Source of the DNA: Bacteroidota bacterium
GTDB taxonomy: Bacteria > Bacteroidota > Ignavibacteria > Kapaibacteriales > Kapaibacteriaceae
DNA: 64,000 nucleotides
Assembly: GCA_018266735.1 (NCBI GenBank)
Contig: JAFDZT010000005.1
Location: forward strand, 1 to 64,000
Direction of reading: 5' to 3'
Positions 58,401-64,000 of this stretch are shown piece by piece. The notes under the pieces were generated by a model, which saw only the letters and a list, made by a program, of their open reading frames with translations, did not search any database and was not told the DNA's origin. The position numbers and the translations under genes were made by a program. How positions within the stretch are numbered: position 1 is the stretch's first letter; each line of letters opens with the position of its first letter.

Positions 58401-58563
58401 TTTGGTTCCAACCGGCGCCTTGGCCCGTCAGGGTAAGCGTCGGAAGCTCTGGCTTGTCCGCTTGAGCATGCGCCCATTGCGACCCAATACCAGTCAACGC
58501 TGCAAACAAGAGAATAACGCCAAGCTTGGCGCTACTTCCCCAGAGAGCATATCGACGATTCAT
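55462..58563 (-). CDS. Large secreted surface protein with T9SS sorting domain
   Basis: The 1,033-aa product has a signal peptide (LGVILLFAALTGIGSQWAHA, residues 14-33). Cohesin-like or Ig-like domains occupy residues about 40-480 (FKMKVQFDSTAVEFVGIDKN, LTFSSYSADVSPVRMKVTF), and a beta-sandwich follows with a KGWNLLSVPVNP repeat. The last 80 residues are a T9SS sorting domain (VAPNPVAQTAAVNYTV, ending TSSVTIVR). The ribosome site AGGAG lies just before the ATG. It is likely an abundant, surface-anchored or S-layer-like protein. It is the lead of a strongly expressed single-gene unit ended by the terminator at 55411-55443. Confidence 0.82.
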   Translation of the reverse strand: MNRRYALWGSSAKLGVILLFAALTGIGSQWAHAQADKPELPTLTLTGQGAGWNQTYYPDGRIWAPRSGDNGVREILVPVFVKNCWRTTTTYKAFPIYSFKMKVQFDSTAVEFVGIDKNGPLRGNQAMPLNCLAKDFEFSTSVARDTSYQNVINGPIQNRLRGKRVMITAVSPKALPQTGNSTDACDQRPFVEMFYMRFRVLANPASNPVSARTPLIITNDTLFYNDFQVGKELTFPNDPTPGRYAGLGGVDNYYIDANQQEQVRDPLRPSRYGMIWLEVTDEIPRFTFTNVSDRRFRIADSVDNSNNQQWFIVDPITLDSGSTYDDAVNGIGTRDVDVINATAGSRMTEIFVQSDSKWLKFKSFTKGGTGEVNPFPNPVRQGFIQYLDKGILGTTNGTDPLGNPTTLQRDLNMRVICDPNELPLGEGGEVAGIYVGYLTFSSYSADVSPVRMKVTFIYFRPPFEPSQFDEANQWQAGPSGPTRGIRLELRNSNNPIERTNIIFGVGARARDSVDTLFGETVYQGALNGFGARWYPQTKDGNDIYQFGLGDLWAASTSRPKFASRDIRNIYSDTTLVYICRFNAGSALNYPIVVSWDTDDFPAGSDLFIRDILNGERFNVNMRQATSLGGTKYSFTIRDADITAFAIEYTLPKVVSFPVINKGWNLLSVPVNPSSAFYKDVFKKALNIPVFFSQNTYQQNQTVKPGIGYFMKYAEEVDKTIAGVRLTRIDEDTYKTELYEGWNTIGSLSTPINTEAIGLTVIGTADAQILGDIYRYNTNRGYEAITELVPGRGHWMKISGHAYLKMSARSNGKTGINMAAARNSVLANATQVSINDVSGKSTDLYLAERTKVEARDMFELPPVAPHNLFDVRFNTNMYVEDAVSPVINLQGVSFPMSVTMNYPDRNYTVVNAVTGSILGSIKAGVTNTIKIDNSNTPAIRLMAEEVGTNALTVAVAPNPVAQTAAVNYTVVNNGRVTLGLYNAVGELVATIVDTDMTMGIYSADLNAAALPAGRYIVKLNNGGNVFTSSVTIVR

Positions 58564-58594
58564 AAGAACTCCTCTGATGAGTAGAATTAACTGA

Positions 58595-59791
58595 TCATTT
58601 CATTACCATTTTCGATCTGATCTCTCCCCCATGTTGCATCCGTATGAGAACGGGTGCGTTCGGAAGAAGAACACCAGTGATCACCATCGTCTGTTGATCG
58701 CCACGAAGCACGAACGGAATTCGTTCGCCCAGCAACGTGAACACTTCAACTGATTCTGGTTGCCCATGAAGAGACTGGATGATGATGTCACCACCTCCTG
58801 TGGTACACCATGCAGACCCTTCATCAACAACCGACTCAAACACTGAAGTCAACACTGGCACATTCCGAATCGAACAGAAACGCGTTGTATCTGTGTTCAA
58901 CGCTACTCGACAATAACAACTGTCGATCACCTGAATAGTTGCATCGATCGTTGCAGTTCTATCCTTTTCATTGGTCAACGAACGAACGTTGATCATGTAC
59001 TCTGTCTGAGAACTGCGAGCTTGTGTTCTCCATTTGATCTTTGTCGTGTCGTTGAAGACCTTCTTTTCGATCAATTGAAAAGTCGAGTCATCACGCAATG
59101 CATAGATCGTGTCGATGCCAAATGCAACCGATCCAACCATTTGGATCTCACACTCGACAACTGCATTTATCAGGTCGGGCGTCTTCACATGTAAAGGGAT
59201 CGAAATGATCGAGTCCTTTCCTCGCGTGATGAACTGTTGCCTGTCGAACACTGCTGCGATCTCGTTCGTTGCTGTTCCACGAGCGACCGTCATGATCGTG
59301 CCCGATGTTCCCGACCACGAGCGACGTCGAAACTCATCGTTGAAGATCACCTCATCCAAAGAAATGGATGTTGTGTCTCCGCATCCGCCCTTGAAGAGAC
59401 CTTGGAAAGCAATGAGTGGCTGTTTTCCTTTGGCCGGCTGCAAGATCGATCCACCACCTGCATAGCAAATGCCGCCTGGATCCTTCGGTCGCCATACCGG
59501 TCCGAGGTCGCTCATCTGAGCTGACAGTGTACCGGTTGTAAGCATGTCTGTGAAGACAAGCTTTGTTGTGTCGTACTTCAGAAAGATGTCAAAGGACATG
59601 AGTGAGTCTGAAAAGTAGATCTCGCCGAGGTCGACATAGATCAAGAATTTTCTGTCACTCGCAGAAGAACAGGTGTTCACCATTCGCTGTGAAGAGATCA
59701 CGAGCGTATCGCTGGCGACCGAGGGTAAGCCGCTGACCGTCAAGATGACGGTCAGCAGACTTATGATCCTCACTATTCTTTTTATCGACAT
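58595..59791 (-). CDS. Secreted protein of unknown function, probable T9SS cargo
   Basis: The 398-aa product has a signal peptide (MSIKRIVRIISLLTVILTVSG, then LPSVASD). A cohesin-like domain covers residues about 45-170 (FLIYVDLGEIYF, FDIFLKYDTTKLVFTDML), and a Cys-containing region (SCYCRV, FCSIRNV) follows. The C-terminus (VEVFTLLGERIPFVLRG, ending SKMVMK) looks like a T9SS sorting domain. It lies 9 bp from the next gene on the same strand and 31 bp before the 1,033-aa gene, so the run may be co-transcribed. There is no clear ribosome site; its codon use looks less biased than its neighbours. Confidence 0.72.
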   Translation of the reverse strand: MSIKRIVRIISLLTVILTVSGLPSVASDTLVISSQRMVNTCSSASDRKFLIYVDLGEIYFSDSLMSFDIFLKYDTTKLVFTDMLTTGTLSAQMSDLGPVWRPKDPGGICYAGGGSILQPAKGKQPLIAFQGLFKGGCGDTTSISLDEVIFNDEFRRRSWSGTSGTIMTVARGTATNEIAAVFDRQQFITRGKDSIISIPLHVKTPDLINAVVECEIQMVGSVAFGIDTIYALRDDSTFQLIEKKVFNDTTKIKWRTQARSSQTEYMINVRSLTNEKDRTATIDATIQVIDSCYCRVALNTDTTRFCSIRNVPVLTSVFESVVDEGSAWCTTGGGDIIIQSLHGQPESVEVFTLLGERIPFVLRGDQQTMVITGVLLPNAPVLIRMQHGGEIRSKMVMK

Positions 59792-59800
59792 TCAGTTGTC

Positions 59801-61843
59801 TTAACGAACAACTGTCATCGAGGTCGTCGTGCTGAATGCATTACCGTCCACGCGAACCATGTATGCACCGGCAGATACCGTTGCACCAGATGCGTCGCGG
59901 CCGTTCCACTCAACATTGAACATGCCGTTCGATACTTGACCGTTGAACACGGTGTTGACCAACTTGCCAAAGGCATCATACACGCGAACCGTGTAAACGC
60001 CACCAACTGGTACGTTCACCGTGATCGATGCATTCGATGTCATCGGGTTTGGATAGGCAACGATGTTCTCACCGGCCTTCATTTCAACATTCTGGATCGT
60101 CTGATTGGACTTGTTCACGTCGTTGAAGCGGATACCGCTGAACGTGTAAACATCTTGTTCCTTCACAGTGACGTATGCTACTGGTGTAGCTACGTCGAAC
60201 GATCCATTACCAGTTACAACTGCTACAGCATTGCTGTTGTCGATATCAACATTGCCGTTCACAGCGCTAACTGGATTGACATTGATGATCTCGCTGTTCG
60301 AAACGAACTTCACAGCGAATACACCTTCGTGCGGGTTGTTCAAGAACACTGGCACACGAACGAGACCATTACCAAGCTTGACAGGTGTACCGAACGCTAC
60401 ATTATCTGCAGAGATCGGACCCGTTGTCTTACCGAAGTCAGGGCCTGTTGTATCGTTATCCTTGATCCATGGAAGCATTGGAAGGCGACCGCTCAGATAT
60501 CGCATGATGAGTGCAGCATCGTACTCTGTCACTTCATAGTAGATCTGCGTCAGATTGCTGACGTCTGGAGCACGTCCACCCGTACCATACAGTCCATCGC
60601 CTTCATAGTATACGCGAAGGACCTGCTTGCCCGTGAACTGATCGACATCGATCGTACGGCGCCAGATGACGATGTTCGGCGGTACTGGATTCAATGCGAC
60701 GTTCGTCGAACAGCATGTGAAGTCAGGATTCAAAGTCGTGTAGTAGAAACGACCTGAATGGTTGACGTCACCCTGATATGCTTGACGCTTCCAAACACTG
60801 TCCAATGGACGGTTTGTTACGATCGAGCGCATGATGACGCGTGCATCACCCGACGTTACTCGGCGATTCTGTGGAAGGTTCTCATGACGAGCGCCACGTG
60901 CTGCCGACGTATCTGCATCACCAAAGCCCCATGTATCGAACGTGAATCGAACGATACCGGAGAAGCGGATCACAGCGTCAGAGCGACCGCCCGAAGGCTG
61001 CCAACGTGTCGTGCTGTCCGTACGTGTGCTTGCGCCAACATTCGGAACCCACACAAGACCATTCCAGAAGTCTGCGAGGAAGCCAGGGAAGCCGCCATTA
61101 CCCTTAACACCGACCGTTGCACCGCGTGTTACCACAGTGGTGTTCGTCGTGTATGGATTACCAGCGATCTGTCCGTAGGCGAACTCGATATCACCTTGGA
61201 AATTGTTCTCTGCCGTTGTCTCATAAAGACGAGCTTGGAAGTTACCAACGCTCGAATTCACAGACTGATCATTGATGTTCAGATTCTTCCACTGGATGAC
61301 GATACAACGGCGAACCGGCTTGATCGTATCGCAGTTCTCATCACGGTCCACATCATAGACCCACGAGATCTCGGCTGGCATATAGCCGGCATTGATATCG
61401 CCTGCTGTGCGCAAACGGTGATCGCCCCAGAATGGCGCGACAACGTTGTCTGGATAGGAAGCTGAATTCGTGAACAGACCGTTTGGTTGCTTTGCAGGAA
61501 CAAGCTTCGTGCCTTCGAAGGTCGCGAAGCCGTTGATGCTCACATAGATCCCAAAACGCTCAGCATTGTTGAAGTTGAAACGGAAGCCGGACGGGAATGG
61601 CAGATACTGATATCCATCATCCAAGTCTACGACGTTCGTTGGCGGTAGCGTAAAGCTACCTGGTGCCAAAAGGATTTTGTTCGACCGCGATACAGGGCAC
61701 GCATCGATATCACGATACGGGCGACCTACGACGAGTGTTGGCTGGCGAAACTGGTTCGTGATCGTTTGCGCCATGCCATCCACGCCGCCTATCGCGAGAG
61801 AACAGAGTACGAGTGCCGAAGCAATCAATACCTGTCTTTTCAT
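59801..61843 (-). CDS. Secreted surface protein with dockerin-like motif and T9SS sorting domain
   Basis: ATG 61843, with GGAG five bases upstream and a signal peptide (MKRQVLIASALVLCSLAIGG), begins a 680-aa product. Residues about 60-250 form a NIDO/beta-sandwich-like domain (RFGIYVSINGFATFEG, PDNVVAPFWGDHRL). Residues about 360-475 include YQGDVNHSGR and YDAALIMRYLSGRL, a dockerin-like Asp/Asn pair with a helix. An Ig-like or cohesin-like domain and the T9SS sorting domain (VAYPNPMTSNASITV, ending TTTSMTVVR) follow. It is likely a surface or matrix protein; a cohesin-dockerin pairing with the neighbouring cohesin-like proteins is possible but unproven. Confidence 0.8.
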   Translation of the reverse strand: MKRQVLIASALVLCSLAIGGVDGMAQTITNQFRQPTLVVGRPYRDIDACPVSRSNKILLAPGSFTLPPTNVVDLDDGYQYLPFPSGFRFNFNNAERFGIYVSINGFATFEGTKLVPAKQPNGLFTNSASYPDNVVAPFWGDHRLRTAGDINAGYMPAEISWVYDVDRDENCDTIKPVRRCIVIQWKNLNINDQSVNSSVGNFQARLYETTAENNFQGDIEFAYGQIAGNPYTTNTTVVTRGATVGVKGNGGFPGFLADFWNGLVWVPNVGASTRTDSTTRWQPSGGRSDAVIRFSGIVRFTFDTWGFGDADTSAARGARHENLPQNRRVTSGDARVIMRSIVTNRPLDSVWKRQAYQGDVNHSGRFYYTTLNPDFTCCSTNVALNPVPPNIVIWRRTIDVDQFTGKQVLRVYYEGDGLYGTGGRAPDVSNLTQIYYEVTEYDAALIMRYLSGRLPMLPWIKDNDTTGPDFGKTTGPISADNVAFGTPVKLGNGLVRVPVFLNNPHEGVFAVKFVSNSEIINVNPVSAVNGNVDIDNSNAVAVVTGNGSFDVATPVAYVTVKEQDVYTFSGIRFNDVNKSNQTIQNVEMKAGENIVAYPNPMTSNASITVNVPVGGVYTVRVYDAFGKLVNTVFNGQVSNGMFNVEWNGRDASGATVSAGAYMVRVDGNAFSTTTSMTVVR

Positions 61844-61887
61844 AAGGACTCCAAGGTTACAAGACATTGTTTTCGATGGCGAAGAGG

Positions 61888-61916
61888 TGGGTCGGTGTGA
61901 ACTTCACACCGACCCA
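61888..61916. terminator. Hairpin between two T9SS protein genes
   Basis: TGGGTCGGTGTGAA pairs perfectly with TTCACACCGACCCA (14 bp, 1-base centre). It lies between the stop of the partial gene at the right edge and the start of the 59801-61843 gene. No T-run follows, so it may be a terminator aided by other factors, an RNA stabiliser or an operator. Confidence 0.45.
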
Positions 61917-61924
61917 ACTTCATG

Positions 61925-64000
61925 TTAGCGGACGAGGACGATCTGTTGTGTCACGGAACGCGTGCCATCGCTGATGCGGCAGGTGTAAACACCGTTTGCA
62001 AGTGCAAGGCCATTTGCCGATCCATTCCATTCAACCATGTGACGACCAGCTTCAAAGGTGCTCTTTGCAAGCGTAACGACCTTTGTTCCAATCGCATCAT
62101 AGATCTCTACAGACACCAATTGTGAAACTGGTGTGCTGAATGTGATCATCGTTGACTCACTGAATGGATTCGGTGCAGCAGATGTGATCGCGAGATCAGC
62201 AAGTGGTGCTTCCGTTTCATTGACATCCGTTGTGAAGTCATACACGATGATGAAGCCCTTGAGAGCGTCACGGCTGATGACAAGCGTGTCGCAGCTTCCG
62301 TCGGTCTTGTGACCGATATCGGCAGCAGAACGACCATTACCTGTCTTCATGTTGTAGCTGAACAGTGCACCGTTGCTGATATCATCGCGGATGTAGTACG
62401 AACCTGGGTTCTGTGCATCCACAGCTGGAATGTCAGCGCGGCACCACGAAACGCGAACTGGGTATGTAGCCGAGCTCTGTCCTGTTTCACCACCACCTTG
62501 GAAGCGACCACGATAGATGGCCTCTCCGGCTGTGTTGCTGAACGGATAGATGTTGCGGAGAATACCATTGCGATTCGGGATCGTCCAGCGAGCATCGAAC
62601 ACGTCGAGATATGGAACTGGTGGCAGCTCATACTCACAGTAGTTGGAGTCGAGTTGACCGAAGGAACCATCTTCATCACCACGTGTTGCCGTTTCTGTTC
62701 CACCCACACCGAAGACAAGCACTTGGAATGCACCAAGGTTGTTCTCAACGCGGACCGGAGCAGTGAAGCGTGTGTTCGCCGATACGGAAACTGCATACGA
62801 CAGCGTATCCATTGCACCCGAAGCATCTTCGACCACGATGCGGATCGTAACGCGACCGTTAACAGGTGTTGCTACCATCTTGTCTGTCGAGATCACAACG
62901 AGTTGTGTATCAGCGATCGGGCTCTTGAGTTGATTTGGCGTTACTGTCCATGTGCCTTCTGTTGGCTCAAGAACCGTGAACGTCAAGGTCTCATTGCCTG
63001 CTTGCTTGCGAAGAAGATCAAGATCTGCCACACGGATCGTATCCGTATATGCCTTGTCCTTATCAACGCAACGAATGACCGGCGAAGAGAAGAGACGCGG
63101 ATTGTGGTTCGTGTACTTGATGGTCATCGGAATGGTCTTGATCGCGCGAAGACCGCCACGGTCCGTAACAAGTACGGTCACATTCACCGAAGTGTCTGTG
63201 CGTGGAAGATCCGTAACGCGAGGAGTACCATAGAGAAGACCGTTCACGCGGTTGATCTTCAACCATGCTGGCGTTGTCTTGCGTGTAGAGTCAAGTGCGA
63301 TCGTTCCTGCTTCAGAGAAGTAAGGATCGACTGCAACTTCTGTACGTGTTTCGTTCGTGTAGATCAACTCATAGTCTTGAGCTTGACCGAAGTTCGGGTC
63401 ATAGACCTTGATACGGCGGCTCGAGTCCAGAAGCTGAACATTGTAATCCTCATCCTCGATGGCGTCTGGAAGGGATTCCGTGACGATCGTAGGTTGAACG
63501 TTGACGAATACACGACGGGTGATGTAGTTCAGTCCGCCATGACCGTCATTTGCAACGATCGTAACGAGCGAATCCACATTGAGCGCGCCGTTCACTTGAC
63601 CGATCGGCGTCAGGATCTGACGAGCCTCATCAGCAGCGATACGAACGTTCATTTGACCCATCGATGTGAAGTCTGCGGCTACAGGATCTGGTACAGAGCT
63701 CTCGTTGTACTTGCGCAGGTAACGACTGGACATCCAGATCGGACGAGCTTGGAGTACTTCATCGAGCGTTGTATCACCAGGTGTTTGACGCATTGCTGTC
63801 GACATGAAGCCGTATGCCGTCTTACCATAGCGGAAGTCCCATGGGCCGAACTTCTGAACGATAGCGCGATTGTTGTCTACGGCAGCCATGTCTTCGAACT
63901 CATCGTCTGTGTTCACGTCGAGCATGAAGCGGAGGGAGTCCGTCAGGTTCGCCACGAATTGAACGTTGAGATCATCAGGTTGACGTGCTGGTGTAGCGGC
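61925..64000 (-). CDS. Large secreted cadherin/Ig-like repeat protein with T9SS sorting domain (5' end outside window)
   Basis: The frame is open through the right edge (at least 691 aa), so the N-terminus and signal peptide are not seen. The visible part contains cadherin-like or Ig-like repeats (VTIVANDGHGGLNYITRRVF, VTVLVTDRGGLRAIKT, RITIRIVVEDASGAMDTL style) with DxNxP/DxD loops. A beta-sandwich then leads to the T9SS sorting domain (AAPNPFSESTMITF, ending SVTQQIVLVR). It is probably a long surface adhesin. The hairpin at 61888-61916 lies downstream. The codon pattern looks like that of the neighbouring surface proteins. Confidence 0.8.
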   Translation of the reverse strand, partial: AATPARQPDDLNVQFVANLTDSLRFMLDVNTDDEFEDMAAVDNNRAIVQKFGPWDFRYGKTAYGFMSTAMRQTPGDTTLDEVLQARPIWMSSRYLRKYNESSVPDPVAADFTSMGQMNVRIAADEARQILTPIGQVNGALNVDSLVTIVANDGHGGLNYITRRVFVNVQPTIVTESLPDAIEDEDYNVQLLDSSRRIKVYDPNFGQAQDYELIYTNETRTEVAVDPYFSEAGTIALDSTRKTTPAWLKINRVNGLLYGTPRVTDLPRTDTSVNVTVLVTDRGGLRAIKTIPMTIKYTNHNPRLFSSPVIRCVDKDKAYTDTIRVADLDLLRKQAGNETLTFTVLEPTEGTWTVTPNQLKSPIADTQLVVISTDKMVATPVNGRVTIRIVVEDASGAMDTLSYAVSVSANTRFTAPVRVENNLGAFQVLVFGVGGTETATRGDEDGSFGQLDSNYCEYELPPVPYLDVFDARWTIPNRNGILRNIYPFSNTAGEAIYRGRFQGGGETGQSSATYPVRVSWCRADIPAVDAQNPGSYYIRDDISNGALFSYNMKTGNGRSAADIGHKTDGSCDTLVISRDALKGFIIVYDFTTDVNETEAPLADLAITSAAPNPFSESTMITFSTPVSQLVSVEIYDAIGTKVVTLAKSTFEAGRHMVEWNGSANGLALANGVYTCRISDGTRSVTQQIVLVR

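Overview
The window looks like chromosomal DNA of a fairly GC-rich member of the Bacteroidota/Chlorobiota (FCB) group, most like the Candidatus Kapabacteria lineage. The assignment rests on about ten secreted proteins that end in type IX secretion (T9SS) C-terminal sorting domains, on promoter -7 elements of the TAnnTTTG type (upstream of tRNA-Phe and of one glycosyltransferase gene), and on many small outer-membrane beta-barrel genes. It is an inference from protein style, not from a marker-gene tree.

Layout. 1-10.7 kb: a minus-strand run of large secreted T9SS proteins with an unusual NRAMP-type metal transporter embedded in it. 10.9-13.2 kb: an ECF sigma factor, an unusual membrane anti-sigma-like protein and a lipoprotein. 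13.3-21.5 kb: a WYL regulator, a DinB-like protein, a CPA1 antiporter, a very large secreted zinc-metalloprotease-like protein, and a CoA-disulfide-reductase/rhodanese fusion with a small membrane protein. 21.8-26.95 kb: a plastic, more AT-rich island. It holds an SDR gene, a truncated photolyase-related gene, a truncated DUF4143 ATPase, a complete three-gene ABC-three-component (ABC-3C) conflict system, transposon-end remnants and tRNA-Phe. 27-33.3 kb: rlmN, an amino-acid-oxidase-like gene, a lipoprotein, beta-barrel proteins and a second ECF sigma/anti-sigma pair, interspersed with two families of short repeats. 33.4-46.1 kb: an OmpA-like protein, a T9SS protein, then a tight housekeeping operon guaA - DJ-1/PfpI - metG - ftsL - ftsI, a beta-barrel gene, an MFS transporter and cytidine deaminase. 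46.1-54.6 kb: mutY and a surface-glycan cluster (GT4, methyltransferase, GT2, GT9, DPM-like GT2). 54.6-64 kb: a minus-strand block of large T9SS surface proteins running off the right edge.

The most interesting locus is 23,180-26,756. The ABC-3C operon (Mrr-like nuclease effector, middle component, DUF2326-type ATPase) lies between two 173-bp inverted copies of one sequence. By hand alignment they match at about 150 of 173 positions with no gaps. Each copy has its own TGGAGAT-type terminal inverted repeats. This suggests a composite, MITE-flanked defence cassette next to tRNA-Phe. A second notable signal is a 14-bp-period direct repeat (ATTCTGTAT, 5 bp, ATTCTGTAT) placed in the same orientation 32-53 bp upstream of four separate transcription units between 26.9 and 31.9 kb. 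A third is a 12-bp GTGTCCCAC repeat family found both between genes and in frame inside an anti-sigma-like gene.
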